Notes: generated by a model from the letters alone, not told the origin. Positions 1-8,621 are shown, counted from the stretch's first letter. The stretch is DNA of 64,000 nt from Photobacterium proteolyticum (GCF_001939735.1 NZ_MJIL01000090.1:1-64000); one strand, 5' to 3'. Translations and numbers: made by a program.

Positions 1-30
1 AATAAGGGTAGAGAAAAAGAGGGTAAAAAG

Positions 31-597
31 GTGATCGAAAAAAAACGGAATCCTAGATCACAATCGCCGGAATACGCACATCGAGCGGAAATGAATCGAG
101 AAGCCAGTCTGCCCAAATCTGAACGCAGTTATAACCACCACAGCCATCAATTGCAGCATATTCAAGACAAAATAGCGCTGACAGAGAAAAGGCACGCTCG
201 CTTGTTGAAGGAGCAAGAAAAAGTTGAACTACATCTGACTAAAACCATTGATGATGCCGCGCAGGCGCAGGCACGTCTGAGCCAATTAGAGGTAGAGCGA
301 GACACTATGAAAATCGAGGTGTCAGACCTCAAAGTAGAAACGAGTCGACTTGCAACACTCACGCAGGAGTTAACACAAGCTCTTGTGCCTAAGTTAGTCG
401 ATATCTTTAAAAAAGTGCTTCTTGCTATCAATGCTAAAGACAAAAATATGGCAAAAAAACAATCTGAGTACCTTGAGTCGGCGTTTAATACAGCACTTGA
501 GCTCCCTCCTTCTGTAGCAAAAGGGATTTCTAGAGAGTTAGCGACTGTTAAGAAGGCTGCTACCCCTACTGAAGCCGAGCTTTCAGTGGATAAGTAA
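31..597 (+). CDS. Coiled-coil protein of unknown function (possibly 5' partial)
   Basis: A 188-residue protein is read from a GTG start that has a GAGGG Shine-Dalgarno-like sequence about 8 bases upstream. The frame stays open to the window edge, so a longer protein beginning upstream cannot be excluded. Residues about 38-115 are a run of charged heptads (many K, E, Q and L) typical of a coiled coil. The ends are polar. There is no signal peptide or membrane segment. I do not recognise a family. It sits inside what looks like the right end of an integrated element, so an accessory origin is likely. Confidence 0.6.
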   Translation: MIEKKRNPRSQSPEYAHRAEMNREASLPKSERSYNHHSHQLQHIQDKIALTEKRHARLLKEQEKVELHLTKTIDDAAQAQARLSQLEVERDTMKIEVSDLKVETSRLATLTQELTQALVPKLVDIFKKVLLAINAKDKNMAKKQSEYLESAFNTALELPPSVAKGISRELATVKKAATPTEAELSVDK

Positions 598-660
598 GTT
601 AGTCCTCGTAGTTAACTTACTGGACTAAATAATAAACCTAAAGTAGTGAATTAATGGCTT

Positions 661-985
661 ATGAATAACATTATCGTAAGCAAGCGAATGTTGGAACTAT
701 GGATGGAGTCTGTACTGCTCACAGAGCTCTTAGCGGAAAGAGGTTTGACATTCATTCCGTTAAGAAAAGTCGTACACACCCATATCAATGATGGTTTTGA
801 TTTCCTTTAGTTAGCCCACTCTGGAGAGCTTGAGTAAACAACAGTCAATAAAAATCGCCCTAAAACCCCTTGCAAAGCATCACTGGTGCGAAATATTAGC
901 GGCCTTTATATAGAAGACAGAGCCTGTATTTTACAGTGGTGGCGTCTCATTCACCAACGCTCAATAAGCCCCCCCCCATAAGATA
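661..985 (+). pseudogene. Decayed group II intron reverse transcriptase/maturase fragment
   Basis: An ATG-started frame of 49 codons (661-810) contains the string LLAERGLTFIP, followed by THINDGFDFL. This is the block after the catalytic YADD motif of group II intron reverse transcriptases, where proteins read roughly FLAERGLxLSPEKTxITHINxGFDFLG. A stop comes directly after DFL, where an intact protein would continue with a glycine. Further on, about 940-955 could encode QWWRLIHQR, resembling the tryptophan-rich maturase region, but this second match is weak. Catalytic parts are missing and I see no intron domain V, so this is a dead remnant. Confidence 0.65.
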
Positions 986-1191
986 CATTGCCCCCAAGCT
1001 TTGTACCGACACACAATCACCAAAATAACGTCAAAACTTATAAGTGCCGCTATTTGTATGGATATGGTTTTATTAATCAAAAGGTTAGGTGTTTACGTTT
1101 TTTACACGCAACTGGGTGTAGTGTTCGCGGTTTTACATATTTGCAACGTTGTTGGCATAGCAATGGTCTGCTTTATACATTAAGGCTTTTA

Positions 1192-3012
1192 ATGAAAAAA
1201 ACTAGTTATGCGCTTACTGTCTTAAGTGCAATATTGGCAGGTTGTAGTGAAAACCCAAGCACCACATCCATAAACGAAACAGAAACCGCTCTTGCACCAT
1301 CCTCTTTTAGCTTGCTTGATATCGAAAAAACTCAGGGAAGTGATTTAGCGATCACATTCACTTGGCAAAGTGCAGATGAGGCGCAGTCTTATCAATTGTG
1401 TCGAGTGAACAGTGATTATGATAATGGCTGTGAGCCGATTGGTGATATGACCACCAATACGTCCTTGTCTAGTGTTCAATCTCCTCTATCGATACTCGAC
1501 GGAGAGTACTTTGTTCTGGCCACCAATGATAATGGCAGTACTAAGTCTAATGAAGTCGCAGCAACGTCATTATTGATCAGCCAACTTATCACCTATGTGA
1601 AAGCGACGAATACTGATTCTAGTGATAACTTTGGTCATAACGTCGCGCTTTCTGGTGATGGTTTGACGCTTGCAGTGAGTGCAGTTGTTGAATCCTCAAA
1701 TGCTGTGGGCGTGAATGGGAATGGCGCAGACAATAGTGCACCTTATTCAGGTGCAGTTTACGTCTATGGGTTCGATGGAGAGCGATGGGAGCAACAGGCT
1801 TACATTAAAGCCTCTAATAGCGACAGCTTTGCATCGTTTGGTCAAAGTATTGATTTGTCCGATGATGGCCGTACCTTGGCAGTATCGGCTAACAATGAAG
1901 ATTCAAGCGCTACAGGTATTGATGGTGATCAGTCAGATAACAGTGCTCTGCATTCTGGTGCTGTTTACCTCTATCGTTTCGATGGACGTGATTGGGGGCA
2001 GGAAGCGTATATTAAGGCGACAAACACTGACTCGAATGATGATTTTGGAGTTGCGGTATCATTATCAGGCAATGGCAATGTATTAGCTGTTGGAGCAACC
2101 CATGAGGAATCTCAAGCATCGGGTGTTAATGGAAATCAAACTGATAATACTCTTCGCGGGGCGGGAGCAGTATACCTGTATCGTTTTAATGGCCAAAATT
2201 GGCTATCCGATGCTTATATTAAAGCGTCAAACACGGGGCAAGATGATGCGTTTGGAAGCGCTTTATCGTTGTCAAACGACGGGAGCCGACTAGCTGTGTC
2301 TGCTACAGGCGAATCTTCTGACGCAACAGGAGTTAATGGTGATGAAACGAATGATTCAGCTAGTGATTCTGGCGCTGTGTATGTGTACGACTATGATGGG
2401 CAAGCTTGGTCACAACAGACTTATATAAAAGCCTCGAATACGGACACGGACGATTATTTTGGTATCAGTATTTCTCTCTCTGGTGATGGTGAAACGCTGG
2501 CTGTAGGTTCACCTGGTGAAGACTCACGCAGTACCTCGATTAATGGTGATGAGCTCGATAATACCGCAGCAGATGCAGGAGCAGTGTACCTCTATCGTTT
2601 TAGTGGCCAATCTTGGGGGCAAGAGGCGTATATCAAAGCATCGAATACGGACGCGGGTGATTATTTTGGCTTCGACGTCTCCTTGTCTGAAAATGGGGAT
2701 TGGCTTGCTGTCGGTGCAATTCAAGAAAGTTCAATGGAGACAGGAATTACCTTGTCCTCATCAGATAACAGCGCTGGCGCTTCTGGGGCTGCGTATCTCT
2801 ATCATTATGACGGCAATTCATGGATGGAATCTTCATACTACAAATCTTCAAATAGTGAAAGTGCAGATGTATTTGGTTACAGCGTATCAATATCATCCAG
2901 TGGTCATGCTCTAGCGGTCAGCGCTTATCTTGAAGACTCGGAAAGCACGGATGTGAATGGCAATCAGCAAGATAATAATGCATTAGACTCAGGAGCCGTT
3001 TATATATTTTGA
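1192..3012 (+). CDS. Lipoprotein with seven FG-GAP-like repeats (predicted beta-propeller)
   Basis: The frame is open from 988, but the ATG at 1192 begins a clear lipoprotein signal: MKK, a hydrophobic stretch, then a LAGC lipobox. The mature protein is therefore probably anchored by Cys-18, giving 606 residues in total. After an Ig-like N-terminal part, seven tandem units of about 65 residues follow. Each begins Y(I/V)KA(S/T)NT-like, has xFGxxxSLSxDGxxLAV in the middle, and most close with GAVYLYRF-like strands. Seven copies match one closed seven-bladed propeller of the FG-GAP/integrin-alpha type. Asp/Asn-rich loops suggest calcium binding. The function is unknown; surface adhesion or an envelope role is an inference. 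Confidence 0.8.
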   Translation: MKKTSYALTVLSAILAGCSENPSTTSINETETALAPSSFSLLDIEKTQGSDLAITFTWQSADEAQSYQLCRVNSDYDNGCEPIGDMTTNTSLSSVQSPLSILDGEYFVLATNDNGSTKSNEVAATSLLISQLITYVKATNTDSSDNFGHNVALSGDGLTLAVSAVVESSNAVGVNGNGADNSAPYSGAVYVYGFDGERWEQQAYIKASNSDSFASFGQSIDLSDDGRTLAVSANNEDSSATGIDGDQSDNSALHSGAVYLYRFDGRDWGQEAYIKATNTDSNDDFGVAVSLSGNGNVLAVGATHEESQASGVNGNQTDNTLRGAGAVYLYRFNGQNWLSDAYIKASNTGQDDAFGSALSLSNDGSRLAVSATGESSDATGVNGDETNDSASDSGAVYVYDYDGQAWSQQTYIKASNTDTDDYFGISISLSGDGETLAVGSPGEDSRSTSINGDELDNTAADAGAVYLYRFSGQSWGQEAYIKASNTDAGDYFGFDVSLSENGDWLAVGAIQESSMETGITLSSSDNSAGASGAAYLYHYDGNSWMESSYYKSSNSESADVFGYSVSISSSGHALAVSAYLEDSESTDVNGNQQDNNALDSGAVYIF

Positions 3013-3793
3013 TATACCGTGACGTTTCTATTGCATTTGGAGTTATCTTGATGCTCGATTTAAGGTGATTATCTTTAACGATTATGGAAAAACCTTGAAC
3101 TGGTGGCAGCCTATTATGAGCTGCCACTAATACCCCCCGTGATGACAGGTGCTAGGGATAAACGTCACCGTTAACTGGGTCTAGATATACAAGGCCTCAG
3201 CCTTTACTCATTCGAAACTGAAACTTTGCTCTCTTTTAGGCAGCTTGGGCTCGGGCAAATCTAACTGTCGTCGGTTGGGCGACCACTTTTAATTGACGCC
3301 GCTTTGCGAAATACGATGATAGTGAGTTCGTATGTATTGCGCACCCATATAACAGTTCTGAGTGCTTGGCCCGACGATTAGCACGGATACTGCGAGCATT
3401 CCTGCATGTGCTTCTGTGTCCTTGTCTTATTTATTGACCATTCCGACAACTTGTCTGCCCTATGGGACTTTCGTTGGGTAACCACCTGATAAATTTTATT
3501 TATATAGAGGGTGCGTTGAGTTATTACCGATTTATCCCCCTATTTTCTGTAGAACGATTAGGAGGTAGTCATCGATTTGAAACTCTATACGCCTATATCG
3601 TAAATATGACTAGCGAGCCTGATTATCTAAAATGGTTTGATGAGCGGTGAAGATGGTATCGTTGTGGTTGAACCCAGATAGAAAAGAGTGTAATGTCAAC
3701 TGACTAAAAGAATTGACAATTAATACTTTACATTCTTCATATATATTGCTGATATATAACGGTTAATTTTTGTTTTTTGCGGTAGGTATAGCT
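3013..3793. other. Long intergenic stretch at the end of the putative element
   Basis: No convincing gene is visible. A perfect 8-bp inverted repeat (3103-3110 with 3120-3127) follows the lipoprotein gene and may act as a weak terminator, although no T-run follows. Several frames of 40-60 codons exist on both strands (for example 3462-3650 forward), but none has a good ribosome binding site or a recognisable motif. The stretch looks like degraded DNA. Confidence 0.5.
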
Positions 3794-3816
3794 TTCAAAT
3801 CCCTATCTCTCCGCCA
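3794..3816 (+). other. Detached tRNA-Ser 3' end (putative attachment site)
   Basis: The sequence reads as a T-loop TTCAAAT (3794-3800), T-stem 3' strand CCCTA, acceptor strand TCTCTCC, discriminator G and CCA (3814-3816). This is the 3' end of a bacterial serine tRNA. The 5' part of a tRNA is absent: upstream there is no anticodon arm, and the T-stem 5' strand is TAGCT where TAGGG would be needed. A 3' tRNA fragment followed at once by a terminator is what integration of an island at a tRNA gene leaves at its far end. The intact tRNA gene and integrase would lie left of the window. Confidence 0.6.
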
Positions 3817-3823
3817 CATTTAG

Positions 3824-3850
3824 AAAAGCCAGCTTAATTGCTGGCTTTTT
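3824..3850 (+). terminator. Rho-independent terminator after the tRNA-Ser fragment
   Basis: AAAAGCCAGC pairs perfectly with GCTGGCTTTT across a TTAATT loop and continues into a T-run. Its place a few bases after the CCA suggests it was the terminator of the original tRNA gene. Confidence 0.85.
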
Positions 3851-4000
3851 TGCATCAGCTGCTTGGCAAAGAAAAGATAGGGTGAAATTAATTCAAAGCG
3901 CTGCCTCGCATTTAAAGTCCAGCGTCAATTCAACACTATAGCGGTTGATACAATCCCCTTGCTATGATGTCTGCTTCTAAGTCATGGAAGCACTTTTATT

Positions 4001-4693
4001 ATGCTAACTCCTTATATTTCCCATATCTCGCCTATCGTCACTCCCGATTTTGTCGGTGTTGGTTATCAGTGTCGTTTTGATCCTGAGTTGTTTACAGCAC
4101 AATCGGCGCAACAACTGGGCGTTGAATTTCCGGAGAGTTTGCATAGAGCGGTGACGAAGCGTCAGGCCGAATTTATAGCTGGACGATATTTGGCAAAGCG
4201 TTGTTTGGCTGCCTTAGGGGGACGGGAGACTCAGGTCGGTATTGGCCAACATCGGGCTCCGTTATGGCCGGAGGGAACGACGGGATCGATCAGCCATAGC
4301 AACAATCGTGCGGTTTGTATTGTTCAACCGCTTGAGATAGCAGAGCAAGGTATCGGTATTGATATTGAGCAGTGTATGTCAGACAGTACGGCTAACTCTG
4401 TCAAGAGTACGATTATTAATGATGCCGAATATAATCTCATCATGAACCATTATGTGAGTTTCGCGGAAGGGTTAACCGCTGTATTCTCGGCAAAAGAGAG
4501 CTTGTTTAAGGCTTTGTACCCGCAGGTAAAGGCCTATTTTGATTTCCTGGATGCCGAAGTTGTTGCGATGGGGCGGGAAAACCTGACGCTAGTGCTAAGA
4601 AAACGCTTAACGGCAAATTTATCGGCTGGCAGTGCCTTTACGGTGCACCTGCGGCAAGAAGAAGAGATGGTACAAGCGTTCACTCAAAGTTGA
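4001..4693 (+). CDS. 4'-phosphopantetheinyl transferase (EntD/Sfp-like)
   Basis: This 230-residue enzyme would move 4'-phosphopantetheine from coenzyme A to a serine of carrier proteins. Diagnostic motifs are visible: GSISHS (about residues 95-100), GIDIE (about 121-125, metal-binding acidic residues) and FSAKESLFKALYP (about 164-176), the signature of the EntD branch. Length fits the family. In related bacteria EntD-type genes sit in siderophore clusters. Here the downstream neighbour is a truncated transporter behind a possible Fur box, so this may be the survivor of such a locus. The ACP domain of the fusion protein at 47056-49899 is another possible substrate in this window. The start is the ATG at 4001, with GGAAG about 10 bases upstream. 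Confidence 0.88.
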   Translation: MLTPYISHISPIVTPDFVGVGYQCRFDPELFTAQSAQQLGVEFPESLHRAVTKRQAEFIAGRYLAKRCLAALGGRETQVGIGQHRAPLWPEGTTGSISHSNNRAVCIVQPLEIAEQGIGIDIEQCMSDSTANSVKSTIINDAEYNLIMNHYVSFAEGLTAVFSAKESLFKALYPQVKAYFDFLDAEVVAMGRENLTLVLRKRLTANLSAGSAFTVHLRQEEEMVQAFTQS

Positions 4694-4712
4694 TAATGAT
4701 TCCTATTCATTG
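4691..4712 (+). promoter_or_regulatory. Possible Fur box
   Basis: TGATAATGATTCCTATTCAT contains a well-matched left half of the Fur consensus (GATAATGAT) and a weaker right half (ATTCATTG). It lies between the phosphopantetheinyl transferase and the truncated MFS gene, where iron control of a siderophore transporter would be expected. The right half deviates, so this is tentative. Confidence 0.45.
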
Positions 4713-4768
4713 TTTTGAGGTGTAGGAGTCGTTACAATCGCGCTAATTATTAATTAGAACGTGATATT

Positions 4769-5008
4769 ATGGACGATAATCGAACAACTCAATCACGTGT
4801 ATTACGCTTAGCTCTGCTTATTAACATGTTGTCAATCGGCACTCTTATGATGGTGATGCCATTGGGGGCAGACTTTGTTAAATACCTTAATATGAAGCCC
4901 GAACATATTGGTTATATTGCGGGTAGAGCAACCTTTGCCTCGGCATTAATCGGTTTTTTCCTTGCCCCTTATTTAGATAGGTTCGATATCTCTCTTTGGG
5001 TAGATTGA
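4769..5008 (+). pseudogene. Truncated MFS transporter, N-terminal remnant
   Basis: Only 79 codons remain. They encode a charged leader, a first hydrophobic helix (about residues 12-32, ending in the MPLGADF context seen in DHA-type exporters) and a second helix (about 46-68), then the LDRFD element, after which MFS proteins normally carry the basic loop of motif A. The frame then runs into unrelated residues and a stop. A functional MFS carrier needs about 400 residues and 12 helices. A deletion removing the rest is the simplest explanation; the DNA from 5009 to 5198 shows no continuing transporter sequence. Confidence 0.7.
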
Positions 5009-5075
5009 TGGAATCAATACCAAATCTTTTAAAAAACAAATGAGTAGTAAAAGTGTGAGGCGGGGGTTAGCACCA

Positions 5076-5092
5076 CCTTAACCGGGTTAAGG
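5076..5092. repeat. Short perfect inverted repeat
   Basis: CCTTAACC, one G, then GGTTAAGG form a perfect 8-bp dyad in the space between the truncated MFS gene and the 3' end of the minus-strand MFS gene. It could be an operator left over from the deleted segment. As a hairpin the loop would be very tight. Confidence 0.4.
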
Positions 5093-5198
5093 CGGCGTAT
5101 AATCTCAGAGAGTCTTTAGTGACTTGTTAAAAGGTGCTAAGGACGTTGCGGGTGATCGGACTGAAGTCAGGCCTCAGACTATGACGTTAGGTGTAAAC

Positions 5199-6386
5199 TT
5201 AAGCCCATCTCAATTTTATCACCTCATTGCCTTGCTCCGGCTGAGACGGAATGTTGAATGCCAGTATCAGCGACAGGCCTGCCATCAAGGCACCGGCAAT
5301 AAAGACGCTAGCCGGCGAGACTAACCACAGCAAACCAAACCCTACCGGTATGACAACAGCTGCAATGTGGTTGATAGTAAAGGCGACGCCAGCGGTTGAG
5401 GCAATATCAGCCGGATCGGCAATTTTCTGGAAATAAGTCTTGATAGCGAGCGCCAGTGCAAAGAACAGGTGGTCGATGACATACAGCCCTGCAGCCCATT
5501 GGGCGGACTCGACAAAGGCATAGCTGACAAAGACCAGTATCAGGCCGATGTATTCGAATATCAGCGCTTTTCTTTCGCCAACTTTACCTATTAGTTGACC
5601 GATTTTTTTAGCAAACAACCAATTGAATAAGTGATTAATCAAAAACAGCAGTGCGATGTCGGCGGCAGAGTAGCCGAATTTCTCGACCATTAGGAAGCCG
5701 GCGAAAACGGTAAAAATCTGCCTTCTGGCACCGCTCATAAAGGTGAGGGCGTAATAGAGCCAGTATCGTTTACGCAAGATGAGTTTCTTATGCTGAGCGG
5801 TTTTGGCCTCAAAGGTGGGGAATCCTAACCAGATAAAGATGACTAGGCTAAGGGATACGGCACCGGCAATGAGGTATACCCATTTAAAGTCCAGGGCCAG
5901 TTGTTCAAGCAACACCCACAGGCAGGCATAGGTGATCAGCGATGCCAGCGCACCAATCGAGATGAGCTTACCCAGCACCTCGGGTGCCTGATCTTTGGAC
6001 AACCACTGCAGGGACAGCGACTGTTTCAGGGTTTCAAAATAGTGAAAGCCGACGGACATTAGCAAGGTTGTACACAGTAGCCCGGCAAAGGATGGAAAGA
6101 ACCCGGTAATGGCGACACCCGTGGCTAGCATGGCCAAAGAGAGAACGATGAACTTTTGTTCTTTGATAAACAGCAGCATAAAGACGGCGGTAAAGGCCAG
6201 AAAGCCCGGGATTTCGCGTACGCTTTGCAATATACCGATGTCAGCACCGGTAAAAGCGGCTTTCTCAATAACAAAGTTGTTGAGCAGCGCCTGCCAGCTG
6301 GCAAAGGCGATAGGCACAATGATAGAGATGAGAATTAAAAAGGTTTGTGGCGTCTGCCATGGTTTTTTGTGCGATGTGGTTTTCAT
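5199..6386 (-). CDS. MFS transporter
   Basis: The protein is about 395 residues from the ATG at 6386, chosen because AGGA sits about 7 bases before it; the longer frame to 6431 has no such site. About 12 hydrophobic segments fill the length, with a basic central loop (about residues 190-205, KTAQHKKLILRKRYW). It resembles small-molecule major facilitator carriers. I cannot assign a substrate. The gene is divergent from the AraC-type regulator at 6457 with only 70 bases between them, an arrangement that usually means the regulator controls the transporter. An export role linked to a siderophore or drug is a guess from context. Confidence 0.85.
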   Translation of the reverse strand: MKTTSHKKPWQTPQTFLILISIIVPIAFASWQALLNNFVIEKAAFTGADIGILQSVREIPGFLAFTAVFMLLFIKEQKFIVLSLAMLATGVAITGFFPSFAGLLCTTLLMSVGFHYFETLKQSLSLQWLSKDQAPEVLGKLISIGALASLITYACLWVLLEQLALDFKWVYLIAGAVSLSLVIFIWLGFPTFEAKTAQHKKLILRKRYWLYYALTFMSGARRQIFTVFAGFLMVEKFGYSAADIALLFLINHLFNWLFAKKIGQLIGKVGERKALIFEYIGLILVFVSYAFVESAQWAAGLYVIDHLFFALALAIKTYFQKIADPADIASTAGVAFTINHIAAVVIPVGFGLLWLVSPASVFIAGALMAGLSLILAFNIPSQPEQGNEVIKLRWA

Positions 6387-6456
6387 TGGCGGTCCTGATC
6401 GCATGGGATTTGATGCTGAATAGGTTATCAAGTATGTTGGTGGCTGACTTTCGACG

Positions 6457-7281
6457 ATGGGTCAACTTATGTCGCTAAACGGACAAAATGGAGAAAAAAT
6501 CGGGCTGTCTTTCCGAGGCTCCAACGAGCAAATCGCTGAGGCCGGTGATAAACGGGTGCTTGCGCGGCAAGTCGATATGCCTTTGGGACACCAAGGATCC
6601 TTTCATAGCCATACCTGGTATCAGCTGATGTATGCCTCTGAAGGGGTGCTAAATGTTGATGTGAGCGACCAGGCGATGGTGGTGCCACCGCAACGGGCGG
6701 TTTGGCTTCCGCCCGGTTGTGTGCATCGGACGTTTGCACCAAGCGGCGCTAAGTTTCGAAGCCTTTACTTTCGCCCGGATCAAGTCGAAGGTGTTGGACA
6801 TGTGTGCAAGGTCGTTAATATCACCAACCTGATCCGAGAGCTGATATTGGCCATTGTTGCCCGCTGTGACGTTGACTCTGAGTGGCAACAGCCTGACTAC
6901 AACTTATTGACGGTGCTGCTGGAGCAACTGAGTGCCCAGCCCCAGACTGCATTATCGCTATTGATGCCGAAAGATGCCCGTCTAGGGGAAATGGTTGAAA
7001 CGCTGCAACTCAGTCCGGACAACGATCTGAGCATGCAGCAATGGGCCAACAGGCTGGGTATGTCGAGCCGGACTCTGACCCGGATTTTTCTATCAGAAAC
7101 CGGGCTAGGGTTTAGAGAATGGCGACAGAGGCTAAGGTTGTTGTATTCGCTGACCTTGCTTGAACAAGGTAGGCCCGTGACTCAGGTTGCTTTGGATGTC
7201 GGCTATAGCTCGCCGTCGGCTTTTGCTCATGCCTTCCAACAGTATTTCGCCTGCTCGCCACGGGAGTATTTTATGAAATGA
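6457..7281 (+). CDS. AraC-family transcriptional regulator (cupin N-terminal domain)
   Basis: The 274-residue protein has an N-terminal cupin-like sensor (about residues 35-115, with HSHTWYQLMY and a PPQRAVWLPPG strand) and a C-terminal pair of helix-turn-helix motifs (about 190-272). The second helix region carries the family signature as VALDVGYSSPSAFAHAFQQ, followed by FACSPREY. It is divergent from the MFS gene at 5199-6386 and probably activates or represses it. ATGs at 6457 and 6469 are both possible starts; neither has a strong ribosome binding site. The inducer cannot be deduced. Confidence 0.88.
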   Translation: MGQLMSLNGQNGEKIGLSFRGSNEQIAEAGDKRVLARQVDMPLGHQGSFHSHTWYQLMYASEGVLNVDVSDQAMVVPPQRAVWLPPGCVHRTFAPSGAKFRSLYFRPDQVEGVGHVCKVVNITNLIRELILAIVARCDVDSEWQQPDYNLLTVLLEQLSAQPQTALSLLMPKDARLGEMVETLQLSPDNDLSMQQWANRLGMSSRTLTRIFLSETGLGFREWRQRLRLLYSLTLLEQGRPVTQVALDVGYSSPSAFAHAFQQYFACSPREYFMK

Positions 7282-7301
7282 AACTGAGAGTATTTATTTT
7301 A

Positions 7302-7820
7302 TCAGTTAATATTAATATTTTGAAAATTAGTATTTTTAACTTGTTCCAATTTCTCATCAAGTTCTTTTCGTAGCTTTAGTAATCGTTCTGTTACTTTCAT
7401 TTCGACACTTACTTCTTCTGCGACTTTGGCAAAAATCTGTTGCATCTCCAAGTTACTTTTTAAGAATTTTAATCCTGTTGGAGAAGTATAAAAGTCGAGA
7501 ATGGTTTTAATTTCCTTTTCTGTGAATAATTTCATGTAGGAATCCATGTAGGCGTCATGAAATTTAACTGATCTTAATACTTCCATCTGTACGGATACTT
7601 GTTTATTCATATACTCCTGCATTATCACTTTAGCTTCAGTAGGCGCATTATATTCGGCTAACTGCCGGGAAGATATATTTCTCATGTTTTGTTCTGAAAG
7701 ATTAATCGATGCCTCAACATTCATTGCTTTATAAAGTTCTTCAGCCAATTGTCTATGGCTGTTGGTATCAGCCAACACACTGCCAGAGATGAAAATAAGG
7801 AAATATATAAAGTGTCGCAT
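7302..7820 (-). CDS. Exported DUF2059-family protein
   Basis: The 172-residue protein begins with a signal peptide (MRHFIYFLIFISGSVLA, predicted cut before DTN). The body is helical and charged, with an FYTSPTGLKFL segment (about residues 118-128) typical of the DUF2059 domain: a helix, then a Ser-Pro-x-Gly turn. It probably acts in the periplasm; no enzymatic role is known to me for this family. It is convergent with the AraC gene, which ends 20 bases away. The C-terminal tail is rich in Lys and Asn. Confidence 0.75.
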   Translation of the reverse strand: MRHFIYFLIFISGSVLADTNSHRQLAEELYKAMNVEASINLSEQNMRNISSRQLAEYNAPTEAKVIMQEYMNKQVSVQMEVLRSVKFHDAYMDSYMKLFTEKEIKTILDFYTSPTGLKFLKSNLEMQQIFAKVAEEVSVEMKVTERLLKLRKELDEKLEQVKNTNFQNININ

Positions 7821-8037
7821 GTTTTACTTCGTTTATTATTAGTAGGTACATTTTATAAATATGTACCTGCATTTTTGAGGAGTTACTTTATAGATATATG
7901 CGTATGTATTTCAGTGAGAAATGTCTCAATAATTGGATGGATATATTTCACATCTGAAAAATAGGGTTGTATAACTTTTTCTTCCTTGATAAAAAGCGCC
8001 AAGGCTAAGCTGCAACACTGATATAGATAGGAATAGA

Positions 8038-8062
8038 GCCCATTGCGATGCCGCCAATGGGC
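8038..8062 (-). terminator. Stem-loop after the asparaginase-like gene
   Basis: GCCCATTG (8038-8045) and CAATGGGC (8055-8062) form a perfect 8-bp stem 22 bases past the stop of the minus-strand gene. No strong U-tract follows in that direction, so a terminator or RNA-end function is only probable. Confidence 0.4.
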
Positions 8063-8084
8063 TTTGATATATGCGGAGGAGAAC

Positions 8085-8588
8085 TTAGTGCAGGCCTTCC
8101 TGGTCCGTTGGCAGGTATAGTTTGCCGTTAAAGGCGATATAGATCCCCGGTGCTGCCAAGCGAGCAGCAACAAAGGCCGAGCCTAGGTTAAATCCTGCAT
8201 CGTTGGGGGAGAAGCCGACCAAAGGCCACATAGCACCTGTGAAAACGATAGTTTGTCCATGTTCTTCCGGCAGCATTGCCATGAGTTTTCGAGCGCTGTC
8301 GAACAGCGTAAAGGTGCCATGGGTGACAATATGGCGAGAACAGTTGCTATTAATAATGGCATTACTTACGGCTTGTATGTCTTCGTCGGTGATCTCCCGG
8401 CTATCTTTCATGCAAGCGCTGAACAATTCGCACTCTTGCTCGGTAATCCCTGCAAACTTAGCCAGGAAGTCAGGAATGGCCGTTTCATCATGGCATACCG
8501 TGGTGCATTTGTCGGTATCGTAAAATGAATCAATCGTGCCTCCGGTAACGACAAGCTGTATCTTGTGCTCACTATTAAGGTTGCTCAT
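8085..8588 (-). CDS. Short asparaginase-like protein (N-terminal domain only)
   Basis: The 167-residue product matches only the N-terminal domain of L-asparaginases. The first active-site block is present as VVTGGTIDS (about residues 13-21), and the FTGAM...NLGSAF region is also conserved. The second catalytic block reads THGTFT where active enzymes have HGTDT, so the aspartate of the catalytic triad region is replaced. The protein ends before the catalytic lysine region and lacks the C-terminal domain; normal length is about 330. The ATG at 8588 is preferred because GGAG lies 8 bases upstream; the frame also extends to a TTG at 8600. It is 33 bases downstream of the NhaC-like gene in the same direction. 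It could be a non-catalytic ligand-binding relative or a truncated enzyme. Confidence 0.75.
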   Translation of the reverse strand: MSNLNSEHKIQLVVTGGTIDSFYDTDKCTTVCHDETAIPDFLAKFAGITEQECELFSACMKDSREITDEDIQAVSNAIINSNCSRHIVTHGTFTLFDSARKLMAMLPEEHGQTIVFTGAMWPLVGFSPNDAGFNLGSAFVAARLAAPGIYIAFNGKLYLPTDQEGLH

Positions 8589-8621
8589 GTGTTTCTCCAA
8601 GGATAGAAGGTGCTAATAAGG

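Noticed and set aside
969..977. Run of nine C residues
   Set aside because: Could be a slippery phase-variable tract, but it lies outside any intact gene and about 215 bases before the lipoprotein start.
988..1191. N-terminal extension of the propeller lipoprotein frame
   Set aside because: The frame is open, but the extension would bury an obvious lipoprotein signal peptide beginning at 1192.
1600..3000. DNA-level repeats that might suggest a CRISPR or tandem array
   Set aside because: The repeats follow the protein repeat units of the propeller (about 65 codons) and are imperfect at DNA level; no CRISPR array is present in the window.
3462..3650. 62-codon forward frame in the spacer before the tRNA-Ser fragment
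   Set aside because: No ribosome binding site, no recognisable motif, and it lies in degraded element DNA.
5124..5324. 66-codon forward frame over the 3' end of the MFS gene
   Set aside because: Mostly antisense to the MFS coding sequence; no support as a gene.
7883..8173. 96-codon minus-strand frame overlapping the end of the asparaginase-like gene
   Set aside because: It overlaps a better-supported gene in another frame and has no plausible start site or family resemblance.
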